20,199 bases of DNA, taken from contig JBNGIS010034111.1 in the NCBI GenBank assembly GCA_049999725.1, positions 1 through 20,199 on the forward strand. Reading direction: 5' to 3'. Made by a program: the position numbers and the translations under genes. The first letter of the stretch is position 1. Each line of letters opens with the position of its first letter. The notes below the pieces were generated by a model that saw only the letters and a list, made by a program, of their open reading frames with translations, had not been told where the DNA came from and ran no database searches. The stretch comes from Haplomitrium mnioides. Lineage: Eukaryota > Marchantiophyta > Haplomitriopsida > Calobryales. Shown piece after piece: positions 1 through 9,599 of the stretch.

Positions 1-930
1 CCCTTCGCGGGATTCCACGGACAACGTGGCAGCACCAGGAGGCCCGCAGATCTGCGGAAAGGCGCCTCCCTAAGTGGGGAGCCCACTTGACCTAGTTCCG
101 ATTCGTCTTATGACGTGGGGAGCCCGGTCAAGAGGGATCCGCGAGGAACCCAATAGGGGACCAAGGAAAGGGGCCCGAAATAGCGACTTATAGCGGGCCT
201 GGACGAAGGAAATCGGGAGAGTGCCGGAAGGGCGACATATCGAAGATCCGAGAGGAGGAGGAGCGCAGAAGCCGAAGGGGTGACCTAGTGCAGATTCGCC
301 AAAGAGGAAACACAGAGGAGAGCCAAAAGGGGGACTTCTCACTGATCTCACCAAATAAGAGCAGTGAAGTCGAAAAGGCGACTTGTCGGTGAACCGGTTC
401 GAACAATGCACATTAGTGGCAAAGCGGTGACTTAACACAAACCGTCCAACGGGAAGAAGGTTGAGCCAGAAGGGTGATATGGCGCCTATCCGGTGGGGAG
501 AAACGAAGGGGACGGCGAAAGCACGATATGTCGGCGAATCGACGAGCGAGATGAGAGCGGCCGGAAAACGAAGCTAATGCCGGTGCGACCGACGGAGGAG
601 CTACCGACACAGAAAGGGTGACACTTCGCCGCTTCGGCATCCATAAAGGTAAAAGTTCGACGGGGTGCGGCAAAAAGTTTGAATAGGGCGAACGGTCTAA
701 AAGGGCCTAGTAGTTCTTATAGCGAGTTTTCGGAAGTGTTGACGAAGCTGGCCTCAGGCGCGCGAGTAGTTCTTACTTTGGAGGTACGTTGAAACGGCAA
801 TATTGACACCGTTCTTATTCGACGAGCAGAGGAAGTCCGCGGCGGTTCTACGGATGACGTGGCGAGCGCAAGGAGTCTATGGGAGGCTTCGGAAACGTGG
901 CACGCTGAGGAGCCGAGAGGTGTTTCCAAA

Positions 931-1294
931 GGTCAACTTTGGAAGAAGGGTCCGCGCGACGGTCCGCCTACCCCTTGGCGGGGCGGCGTCGGACGGCGCC
1001 CTTCGGATGACGTGGCGCCTTGGGAAGCATGCATGGGTTCCGTGGGTCAACATCGGAAGGAGGTCTGCGCGACGGTCCGTCTACCCCTTTGCGGGGCGGC
1101 GTCGAACGGCGGCCTTCGGAGGACGTGGCGACTCCAAGGACCCCGAGGCAATTCACAGGACACACGGCGCTAAGAGAGGAGTTCACCTGACCTCGGGTAT
1201 CGTGCGGGTCAACTATGGAGGGAGCAGTCAACGCAACGGTCAGCCTACCTCCTTGCGGGGCGGCGTCGGACGGCATTGTAGCGAACGACGTGGC
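931..1294 (+). repeat. Three GC-rich repeats ending in ACGTGGC (5' LTR)
   Basis: Three units start with GGTCAAC at 931, 1045 and 1207. Each runs through a CGACGGTCCGCCTACC-like core and a GCGGGGCGGCGTCGGACGG-like core, and ends with ACGTGGC at 1010-1016, 1123-1129 and 1288-1294. Further ACGTGGC copies lie at 24-30, 857-863 and 895-901, making six in under 1.3 kb. ACGTGGC is the core of plant G-box/ABRE elements bound by bZIP factors, so an upstream enhancer role in U3 is an inference. Confidence 0.8.
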
Positions 1295-1627
1295 GCGAGG
1301 AGAAAGAAGAAGCATCTACGGGAGGATCTAAGGAGATTCCTTGGAGTCGGTTCCGTGGGGCACTGCGGAACTCGATTCCGAAGCGCCTCTTCGGACTTGC
1401 TCCTGCGGGAATCTACGGAATCTCTTCCCGCAAGATTCTATGAAGCTGTTACCGTTGTCTTTGGCTTTTCCTCGACCAATTGTTAGACACGCGGTGCGCA
1501 CTACTTGTCCGTTGCAATGGGATTAACTAACAAGCGCCACGCGTTGTCACTTCCCAGCTCCATGGGGCTAACGGGATTAACGACCTTTCGTGGGATCGGG
1601 CGTCGAAAAGGCCGCGCGCGCGGGGAG

Positions 1628-1634
1628 TATACAT
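1628..1634 (+). promoter_or_regulatory. Candidate TATA box in 5' LTR
   Basis: TATACAT lies at the end of the GC-rich part of the LTR. The equivalent site in the 3' LTR reads TATATAT, and element B also has TATACAT at the homologous place (17210-17216, - strand). Conservation across three LTRs while the flanks diverge supports a core promoter, with transcription starting a few tens of bases downstream. There is no direct evidence for the start site. Confidence 0.4.
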
Positions 1635-1669
1635 CATTTCTCATCAAATTCTTCCAGGTTGATGCACAT

Positions 1670-2297
1670 GCAATTGTTGGAGATGTAGCATTACGAGGCA
1701 CAAGATTCGCGCATGGTAAGGCAGAGCGATAATTCATTAAAGGCTACGTGAAGCAGAGTTACTAGCTCTAGGGAGCCAGGGGGATTCGGAGGTGGACTGG
1801 AGGGGCGCCGAGTGTTGCAGAGTAGTGAGCTTTGGATGCTCGGGCGATCCAAGTGAACTCGTCCTTGTCGGTGGATCAGAGCGGAGGGTTACTGATACGA
1901 TAGTTGGAAGGAGTTTTCGGTCACATGAGAACTAAGGAGAGGCTACCGGGTAGGGAGCTTGGAGTCGTCTTGGTATTTCACAGGCAATTGCGAGGTGACA
2001 GCGATAACAAGAAAGGGAAATTGCACATGGTAAGGCAAGGCGATAATCCATTGAAGGCTACCTGAAGCAGGGGTACTAGCTCCAGGGGGCCAGGGGGATT
2101 CGGAGGTGGACTGGAAAGGCGCCGAGTGTTGCAGAGTAGTGAGCTCTGGATGCTCAAGCAATCTAGGTGAACTCGTCCTTGCCGGTGGACCAGAGCGGAG
2201 GGTTACTGATATGATAGCTGGAAGGGGTTTTCGGTCGGCTGAGAACTAAGGAGAGGCTGCCGAGTAGGGAGCTTGGAGTCTCTCGGCATTCCCTTGT
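1670..2297 (+). repeat. Tandem duplication, two 314-bp units (5' LTR)
   Basis: Unit 1 starts with GCAATTG at 1670 and unit 2 with GCAATTG at 1984. Both carry the same landmarks 314 bp apart, including CATGGTAAGG (1712 and 2026), GGGGGATTCGGAGGTGGACTG, GTTGCAGAGTAGTGAGCT and AGAGCGGAGGGTTACTGATA. The 3' LTR has the same arrangement. Element B has a single copy in its LTR. Confidence 0.9.
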
Positions 2298-2923
2298 GCA
2301 AGCGCATCAACCCAGAGTGTTCGGAGAACACTCTCGTGTGTTAATTTTCAAGTGGAGCTGAGAGGGGGGGTTGTGCCAATGCCGGTGCACTGCATAGTAA
2401 GACTCGTCGAGGCTCGAGGGTGGAGTGGGCTACTTGCAGCTGGTAAAGCTATCTTCCAGAGGTGGAAGTAAAAGAAACTCTCTTCCTAGCCTGAGGAAGT
2501 AAAAGCAGGGCTTCTCGCGAGGGAAGTTAAAAAACTATCTGGAGATGAGGGTGTGTGGGTTGTTGGGCTGCAGTTGTAAGGCAGCGGAATTCACAAGGGA
2601 AGTATATCAGTTAGAAATCCAGAGGGCCTTCAAGGACTCTGTTTTCTCTTGCATATAGTGTATACAAGTGTTGTTCATATATGTGTAGTTAGATTGCCTT
2701 TCTGCATGTGTGTCCCCTTGATTTCTTAGATTAGTGAACATCGGTTCAGTTGAGCAGACCCTGGGAACACACTTGAAGGGGGAGTCCAATCCCTTGACAC
2801 AAGTCTGGTATCTTGGGGGTGAATGCCCTCTGTTCCTGATCCTGTTTGCATAGTTAGGAATTAGTGCAGCTTAGGAAAGTTAGGATAATTTTGTTCAGTC
2901 TTGTGACAACCCTGAGAGAGGGA

Positions 2924-2928
2924 GTCCT
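2924..2928 (+). other. 297-bp deletion junction in 5' LTR
   Basis: The 5' LTR reads GGGAGTCCTCCCCTG here. The 3' LTR has GGGGGAGTC at about 9494-9502 and CGTCCTCCCCTG from about 9796, separated by 297 bp. Only one GTC remains at the junction. Element B retains the segment (about 15920-16230), so this is a loss from the 5' LTR and not a gain in the 3' LTR. Confidence 0.88.
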
Positions 2929-2983
2929 CCCCTGCCTTGAAACAGGGTCTGAAAAGGTTAAAGCTAGAAACAAGGGAGTGACA

Positions 2984-3192
2984 TGAATTTTTTGGCGCTA
3001 GAAGGAGGGCCAAGGGTTTGAAAAAACCTGAGACCAACCTGAACCAGAGAGACCACTATGTGCACAAGAGACTCAAGTTAGAAGGTGAGAAGGTTACTTC
3101 CGAGAAACAGAGCAACTGGGGGTTGAGGCTGTTGAGGAAGAGTGGCGGAAGGAAGGAACCTCTGGGTGGAAGTGGCAGTGGCCAGTAGAGGG
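2984..3192 (+). promoter_or_regulatory. Leader of element A with primer-binding-type site
   Basis: After the LTR end comes TGAATTTTT, then TGGCGCTAGAAGGAGGGCC from 2993. It begins with the TGG needed to pair with a tRNA CCA end and sits where a primer-binding site is expected. I could not assign the tRNA with confidence. The same site in element B has lost one G. The rest of the leader up to the gag ATG has no gene. Confidence 0.65.
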
Positions 3193-4011
3193 ATGGCCAA
3201 CCAGTTGCCACCTTGTGGGCTTCGGGGGAGATTCAAATACAGGTCCTTCAAGAGACGCCCGAAGGATAACCCAGATGCATGGCTGGATGACCTTGAGAAC
3301 ACTGTTGCATCGAATGGGGAAGCCCATGTAAAGCTTGGAATCCTGCTGGCAGTGTTGAAAGGAGAGGCCCAGCCTTGGTACAAGGACCTGCCAGATAACG
3401 TCAAGAGGGATTGGCATGCGTTCAAGGCGGCCTTTATTGCATAGTTCAGGGGGATTGGTGAAGAGACGGAAGCGCTGATTAAGATGAGTCAGCTCCGAAT
3501 GAAAAAGAAGGAGTTTGTGAGGAAGTTCCTCCAACGCTTCAACAAGGTGGCAAGAAAGCTGAACCCTCCAACCACTGACGGAATGCTCACAGCGTAGTTC
3601 ATGGCAACGCTCCCCAGAGGAATTGGGACCTGGGTGCGCCAAATGGATCCACAGACTCTCGACGAGGCAGTCAATGCAACCAGATCCCATGTGAAGGCTG
3701 CTACCACCAGTTCCCGGAGGAAGGCAAGGTCCAAGTACGACTCTGACGATTCTTCGGACACCTCGGACAGTGACGAGGGAACAGATCAAAGTTCGGAGTC
3801 CTCATCGGAAAGCGAGAATGAGTTGAGCAGTAATAGCTCAGACGAGGACCGGTCATCCAGGAGGAAGAAGAAGAAGAAGGACCTGAAGAAGAAGAAGCAG
3901 GTGAAGGAGGTGCATCATCGCAAGGGGGCCAGCAAGGGGAGGTACAAGAAAACCGAACCCAAACCCAAGGCTAGCAGGAAGCCAGGGGGAGGGATCAAAT
4001 TGAGGAGCTGA
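3193..4011 (+). pseudogene. gag: gag, capsid-like N-terminal part (element A), broken
   Basis: This would be the structural polyprotein that packages element RNA in cytoplasmic particles. The frame is open upstream from GTG at 3142, but the first conserved ATG in good context is 3193 (GGGATGGCC), also present in B, so I place the start there. The first 140 or so residues look like a retrotransposon gag domain (YRSFKRRPKDNPDAWLDDLE, then QPWYKDLP). A Ser/Asp/Glu-rich stretch and a lysine-rich block follow. In-frame TAG codons sit at 3442-3444 and 3595-3597, where B keeps Glu and Trp codons. A 1-bp deletion in the G run near 3984-3990 then moves the rest into another frame. Confidence 0.85.
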
Positions 4012-4586
4012 GCACCAAGATGGAGGCGATGAACATCCTCCTAGCAGGGATCAAGCCGGAGGGAAGACCCTTGCCGACCCGGAGAGTTGGAGTCTGGTGT
4101 GTCCGCTGCAAGCAACACGGACATTCCTCCCAGGAATGTCCGAATGACACCAATGTTGTGCAGTATGTAAGGGAGGAAGCACTGGAGTACGTGAGAGAAG
4201 AGGTGGAGTATGTCTTGGAGGAGGCTCTAGACACAGTGTATCAAATCCAAGGGGGACCTCGGACAATTCTGAGCAAGCCTACAGGAGGGAACGTAGGGCC
4301 TGTGAATCAATGGGCTGCTAATCGGCCACCCAAGACCACAATCATGGTATGTTGGAATTGTGACCAGCCTGGTCACGTTTCAGCAGGCTGTCCGGAGCCG
4401 CGGAAGAGCAATTATGGGCAATCGCATCCCCTCTGCTTCCAATGCAAAACGGAGGGGCATGTAGCCAGGAATTGCTCGCACAGAATGCCAGATGCTGCCC
4501 CTGAGCCAAGCTTGAATCCTCCTCCCCCCTCAAACGTCAATCTGATCACTCTAGACATAGAGGAGGAAGCTGAGTTGCCAGGCTAG
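3987..4586 (+). pseudogene. gag: gag, nucleocapsid part with three CCHC zinc knuckles (element A)
   Basis: Reading resumes in a new frame about 30 bases before the ATG at 4020. Three perfect CX2CX4HX4C knuckles follow: CVRCKQHGHSSQEC, CWNCDQPGHVSAGC and CFQCKTEGHVARNC. Such knuckles bind RNA in Gag nucleocapsid. Between the first two is an expanded repeat (YVREEALE, YVREEVE, YVLEEALD) that B has only as about one unit. The frame closes with TAG at 4584-4586. B has a TAG at exactly the same codon. Confidence 0.88.
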
Positions 4587-5794
4587 GAGACACCAACATC
4601 GGAAGAGTGTTCAAGGTGGTCACCAGGGCAGGGGCCAAGGCCACAAAGAAAAGCCATAGGAAGGCGGAGAAAAGAGCTGAGAAGGAAGTGGCTCGAGCAA
4701 CCTCACCTCGGGATAATCGTGATTATCGGCGAGATCATCCGAAATGGTTCTACCCGGAGTAGCATGACCAGGTGAGGAAGTAGTTGGAGGCTTTGGAGGC
4801 CCTTGAACAAGAGCAGGCAAAAGAGGAGACCCTCAAGGAAGTTCGGAAGCAGCAAGGAGGGCTCTAGGAGGTGTAGGAGAGGATTGCAGCTGCGGAAGAG
4901 GGGGTGAAGCCCAACCCCTACAGCATTCAAGCGGACATAAGAAATTGTCCTGTCACAGCCACAGTAGGCCAACTCCTCAAGGATAGCCCACTGTACCTGA
5001 GACAACTCCGTGAATTGCTGATGGGTGTGAAGATGAGGAAGAGGCTGCCCAAGGTGGGAGTTCCAGCAGACTTGCAACTGGTTTGTGAGGACAAGGGGGC
5101 CCTTGAGATCGACATACAGATCGCGGGTTGCACATTGTCCTTGGTGCCTGTAGACGGAGGGGCAGGCGTCAACATCATGGTGGAGGAGACTGCTCATAAG
5201 CTGGGATTCATGGAATTCTAGCACACCGCCTGAATCATGAGGCTGGCGGATGGGTCGCGCGTAAAGCCATTGGGCTCTCTCTTGCAAGTCCCAACATTCA
5301 TCGGAGGGGAGGAATTCAAGCTCAACTACCTAGTGATGCGACCCGTTAGAGCATCTCTTTACCCGATGCTGATCGGGAGACCGTGGCTGTATGGGGCCAA
5401 GGTAATGCACAAATGGGGGAATTCTACACTAGTGTTCGGCCCCAACAGAACGACATTGCATTACGAGCCAGTTCCTCATTTGGGGGAAACGCAGTCAAAG
5501 GCAGAATACGAGAGTGTGTGGTCCGAAGAAGAGGAGGACTCGGAGTACCACTACTGGGTGCAAGTGGTGAGTGAAGCAACAGAGGGGGATCTGTTGGAGG
5601 AGGGTGTGAAGTTTGTCCACCAAAGTAAATTCTCAGCCTACGACAGACCAGAGCACCAGTGGAAATGGGCGGCAGATGGGGCCAAGGGTGGGGACACCAA
5701 AGGGCACCTCGACAAATGGAAGAGGTATGAGGATCAAAGGAAAAACGAGGGCCCAACTATGACCTCATCAAGGGTGCTCAGCAACCGTAGATAA
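4587..5794 (+). pseudogene. Linker, aspartic protease and C-terminal tail of pol (element A)
   Basis: The retropepsin-like aspartic protease would cut the Gag-Pol polyprotein. The active-site motif is VDGGAGVNIM near 5150-5178, followed by the conserved stretch RLADGSRVKPLGSLL and IGRPWLY, the usual C-terminal region of plant Gypsy proteases. B is roughly 86% identical over about 105 residues here. Breaks seen are a 1-bp loss near 4610, TAG codons at 4865-4867 and 4874-4876, another TAG at 5219-5221, and a TGA shortly after. After about 5700 the protein passes directly into the last 30 residues of pol (DKWKRY...), which in B lie after integrase. RT, RNase H and integrase are absent. Confidence 0.85.
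5690..5716 (+). other. Scar of an approximately 3-kb pol deletion
   Basis: On the left, GGTGGGGACACCAA matches B downstream of its protease (about 13220, - strand). On the right, AGGGCACCTCGACA matches B near the end of pol (about 10330, - strand). The intervening B sequence, about 2.9 kb carrying RT, RNase H and integrase, is missing. The join keeps an open frame to the pol stop at 5792-5794. Confidence 0.8.
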
Positions 5795-5957
5795 GTTATT
5801 TGTGTGTGTGTGAGTGTGTGTTATGTTGGGAGGGCGTTTCGTGGGGTTGTTTTGCAGGAGTTACAGAGTCGGGCCAGCCACCAGCAACAGAGGCACCATA
5901 AAATTGAGGGAGAAGAGGTGTGTTCACGGGGACGTGTCACACTTGAAGGGGGAGTTA
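5795..5957 (+). promoter_or_regulatory. 3' untranslated part of element A with GT-rich tract and polypurine tract
   Basis: After the pol stop comes a TG/GT-rich simple stretch (about 5799-5824). Then there is about 120 bases without a gene, and GAAGGGGGAG at 5945-5954 immediately before the LTR. That purine run is the expected plus-strand primer. B has the equivalent GT-rich tract and a purine run at the matching position. Confidence 0.7.
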
Positions 5958-7506
5958 TGTCAGCCGGTGCTTTGGAGCACTAAAGCTTAACGCACGGAAT
6001 CAGAAGCATCAGCGACCCAAATATCCCTTTGCGAGTGTGAAGGCCTCTCAGGAACAGATGATTACCTCAAACAACTGATAAGAGTAGGATGCATGAGTCA
6101 TGGGAGGGAAACAGGATCATGACGGAGGAGAGGAGGAAGGAGAGCAGTGATCGCCAGCCAGGAGAGGGGCCCCATTCTCAATTTCAAAGCAAGCCAACGG
6201 GAATCCGTGTGCCTAAGGAGGATGCGGGGATGGGAGTTGGGGAGAAGGAATAGAGCAGCCACCCATGGCGAGGCGATCGCAGAAGGAAGAATAAGGGATT
6301 AACAACAAGGAAGCCCAAAGGCACTCCGAAGAAAGGCAGATCGCGGGTGTCCTGCAGCGGCCACAAATCGAGAAGCAAGTATCAGGAGTTGACAGGAGGA
6401 GGTGAGATCGTCACGAGGGCGAGCAAGGCCAGGGAAGAGGGACGCCTCAATCTCGCAAGCAAGAGCGAACCCTGCAGAGGCCGATCGAACGATCCATCCC
6501 AGTTGGTAAGTCCTAAAGGAAGAGTGGAGTCCCCGAAAGGCCCGCGAGATTCCACGGAAACGTGGCGTCTCCAGAGCCCTTCACGGGATTCCACGGACAA
6601 TGTGGTAGCACCAGGAGGCCCGTTGATCTGCGGAAAGGCGCCTCCCTAAGTAGGGAGCCCACTTAACCTGGTTCCGATTCGTCTTACGACGTGGGGAGCC
6701 CGGTTAAGAGGGATCCGCGAGGAACCCAACAGGGGAGCAAGGAAATGGGCCCAAAACAACGACTTATCGCAAGCCTAGCCAAAGGAAATCGAGAGAGTGC
6801 CGGAAGGGCAACATATCAAAGATCCGAGAGGAGGAGGAGCGCGGAAGCCAAAGGGGCAACCTAGCGCAGATTCGCCAAAGAGGAAACACAGAAGAGAGCC
6901 GAAAGCGGGACTTATCATTGATCTGACCGAATAAGAGAAATGAAGTCGAAAAGACGACTTGTCAGCGAACCGGTTCGAACGACGCGCATTAGTGGCAAAG
7001 CGGTGACCCAGCGCAAACCGTCCAACGGGAAGAAGGTTGAGCCAGAAGGGCAATATGGCGCCTATCCGGTAGGGGGAAACAAAGGGGACGGCGAAAGCAC
7101 GATATGTCGGTGAATCGGCGAGCGAGATGAGAGCGACCGGAAAACGAAGCTAACGCCGGTGCAACCGACGGAGGAGCTACCGACACCAAAAGGGTGACAC
7201 TTTGCCGCTTCGGCATCCAGAAAGGTAAATGTTCGACGGGGTGCGGCAGAAAGTTTGAATGAGGCGAACGGTCCGAAAGGGCCTAATAGTTTTTATAACG
7301 AGCTTTTGGAAGTGTTGACGAAGCTAGCCTCAGGCGCGCGAGTAGTTCTTACTTCGGAGGTACGTTGAAACGGCAACATCGACACCGTTCTTATTCGGTG
7401 AGCAGAGGAAGTCCACGGCGGTTCTACAGATGACGTGGCGATCGCAGGGAGTATGTGGGAGGCTTCGGAAACGTGGCGCACTGAGGAGCCAGGAGGTGTT
7501 TCCGAA

Positions 7507-7870
7507 GGTCAACTTCGGAAGAAGGGTCCGCGCGACGGTCCGCCTACCCCTTGGCGGGGCGGCATCGGACGGTGCCCTTCGGATGACATGGCGCCTTGGG
7601 AAGCACGCAGGGGTTCCGTAGGTCAACATTGGAAGGAGGTCTGCGTGACGGTCCGCCTACCCCTTTGCGGGGCGGCATCGGACGGTGGCCCTCAGAGGAC
7701 GTGGCGACTCCAGGGACCCTGAAGCAATTCACGGGACACATGGCGCTAGGAGAGGAGTTCACCTGACCTCGGGCATTGTGCGGGTCAACTACGGAGGGAG
7801 AAGTCAGCGCGACGATCAGCCTACCTCCTTGCGGGGCGGCGTCGGACGGCGGTGCAGCGGACGACGTGGC
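7507..7870 (+). repeat. Three GC-rich repeats ending in ACGTGGC (3' LTR)
   Basis: GGTCAAC starts lie at 7507, 7621 and 7783, with the same 114- and 162-bp spacing as in the 5' LTR. ACGTGGC is intact at 7699-7705 and 7864-7870. In the first unit it has become ACATGGC. Other copies lie at 6560-6566, 7433-7439 and 7471-7477. Confidence 0.8.
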
Positions 7871-8203
7871 GCGAGGAGAAAGAAGAAGCATCTACGGGGG
7901 GATCTAAGGAGATTCCTTGGAGTCGGTTTCGTGGGGCACTGCGGAACTCAGTTCCGAAGCGCCTCTTCGGACTTGCTCTTGCGGGAATCTGCAGAATCTC
8001 TTCCCGCAAGATTCCTCGGAGCTATTACCGTTGTCTTTGGCTTTTCCTTGACCAACTGTTGGACACGCGACGTGCGCTACTTGTCAGTTGCAACGGGATT
8101 AATTGACAAGCGCTACACGTCATCACTTCCCAGCTTCAGGGAGCTGACGGGATTAACGACCTTTCGTGGGATCGGGCGTCAAGAGGGCTGCACGCGCGGA
8201 GAT

Positions 8204-8210
8204 TATATAT
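8204..8210 (+). promoter_or_regulatory. Candidate TATA box in 3' LTR
   Basis: TATATAT sits at the position homologous to TATACAT in the 5' LTR. If it is the core promoter, U3 is about 2.3 kb and R-U5 about 1.6 kb. A second TATA-like string (TGTATATAAG near 9236) is less likely because element B does not keep it. Confidence 0.4.
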
Positions 8211-8245
8211 CGTTTCTCATCGAATTCTTCTAGGTTGATGCACGG

Positions 8246-8873
8246 GCAATTGTTGGAGATGTAGCGTTGCGAGGCACGAGATTCGCGTATGGTAAGGCAG
8301 GGCGATAATTCATTGAAGGCTACGTGAAGCAGAGTTACTAGCTCCAGGGAGCCAGGGGGATTCGGAGGTGGACTGGAGGGGCGCCGAGTGTTGCAGAGTA
8401 GTTAGCTCTGGATGCTTGGGCGATTAAGGTGAACTCGTCCTTGCCGGTGGACCAGAGCGGAGGGTTACTGATACGATAGCTTGAAGGAGTTTTCGGTTGC
8501 TTGAGAACTAAAGAGAGGCTGCCGGGTAGGGAGCTTGGAGTCGTCTTGGCGTTTCATGGGCCATTGCGGGGTGACTACGATAGCAAGAAAGGGGAATTGG
8601 GCATGGTAAAGCAGGGCGATAATCCATTGAAGGCTAAGTGAAGCAAGGGTACTAGCTCCAAGGGGCCAGGGGGATTCGGAGGTGGACTGGAGGGGCGCCA
8701 AGTGTTGCAGAGTAGTGAGCTCTGTATGCTCGGGCAATCTAGGTGAACTTGTCCTTGTCGGTGGACTAGAGCGGAGGGTTACTAATACGATAGCTGGAAG
8801 AGGTTTTCGGTCGACTGAGAACTAAGGATAGGCTGCCGAGTAGGGAGATTGGAGTCTCTCGGCATTCCCTTGT
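8246..8873 (+). repeat. Tandem duplication, two 314-bp units (3' LTR)
   Basis: Units start at 8246 (GCAATTG) and 8560 (GCCATTG), the same 314-bp period as in the 5' LTR. The duplication therefore existed before A inserted, because both LTRs are copied from one template. Confidence 0.88.
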
Positions 8874-9593
8874 GCAAGCGCATCGACCCAGAGTGTTCGG
8901 AGAACACTCTGGTGGGTTAATTTTCAAGTGGAGCTGAGAGGGGGGGCTGTGCCAGTGCCGGTGCACTGCATAGTAAGACTCGTCGAGGCTCGAGGGTGGA
9001 GTCGGCTACCTGCAGCTGGTAAAGCTGTCTTCCAGCGGTGGAAGTCAAAGAAACTCTCTTCCTAGCCTGAGGAAGTAAAAGCAGGGCTTCTCGCGAGGGA
9101 AGTTAAAAAACTATCTGGAGAGGAGGGTGTGTGGGTTGTTGGGCTGCAGTTGTAAGGCAGCGGGATTCACAAGGAAAGTATATCAGTTAGAAATCCAGAA
9201 GGCCTTCAAGGACTCTGTTTTCTCTTGCATATAATGTATATAAGTGTTGTTCATATATGTGTAGTTAGATTGCCTTTCTACATGTGTGTCCCCTTGATTT
9301 CTTAGATTAGTGGACATCGGTTCAGTTGAGCAGACCCTGGGAACACACTTGAAGAGGGAGTCCAATCCCTTGACACAAGTCTGGTATCCTGGGGGTGAAT
9401 GCCGTCTGTTCCTGATCCTGTTTGCATAGTTAGGAATTAGTGCAGCTTAGGATAGTTAGGATAATTCTATTCAGTCCTATGACAACCCTGAGAGGGGGAG
9501 TCTAGCCTTTTGTAGTGTTCAGCTGTGCAGGTCACCGCACCATTCTGCCCAAGCACAAATAAGGTGGCAGGGCCTAAGTCATTGGGTCCTAGG

Positions 9594-9599
9594 AATAAA
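9594..9599 (+). terminator. Candidate polyadenylation signal AATAAA
   Basis: AATAAA lies about 260 bases before the LTR end, within the 297-bp segment that the 5' LTR has lost. It would be in a sensible place for 3' end formation. Plant signals are loose, however, and B lacks an exact AATAAA on its sense strand here. Confidence 0.25.

Larger units (their letters stand above)
1..2983 (+). repeat. 5' LTR of element A (5'-truncated by window edge, internal 297-bp deletion)
   Basis: It is a direct repeat of 6577-9856. Position 1 pairs with 6577, so about 619 bases of the LTR start lie off the window. It ends in TGACA at 2979-2983, followed by a short spacer and a TGG-starting primer-binding-type site. 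Relative to the 3' LTR it lacks 297 bp near 2926. The first 1.5 kb is GC-rich and has long open frames on both strands, but these look like a by-product of composition and are not annotated as genes. Confidence 0.92.

Noticed and set aside
380-402. CCGGTTCGAAC as a possible tRNA B-box or tRNA gene
   Set aside because: The last base of the B-box consensus does not fit, and there is no A-box or cloverleaf around it in either LTR.
70-673. Minus-strand open frames in the LTR
   Set aside because: They are proline/serine/arginine-rich reading of GC-rich DNA, overlap one another and have no domain. The counterpart frames in the 3' LTR are broken differently.
803-1486. Open frame of about 228 codons in the GC-rich LTR
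   Set aside because: It begins with TTG, is built from the GC-rich repeats, is rich in Arg and Gly with no recognisable domain, and the 3' LTR copy is interrupted by a stop at 7619-7621. GC-rich sequence gives long open frames by chance.
3142-3192. GTG at 3142 as the gag start
   Set aside because: The frame is open from there, but A and B both have GTG and no ATG, whereas the ATG at 3193 is conserved in both and has good context.
5795-5957. Possible env-like third gene after pol
   Set aside because: There are only about 160 bases to the LTR in A and about 175 in B, with no open frame.
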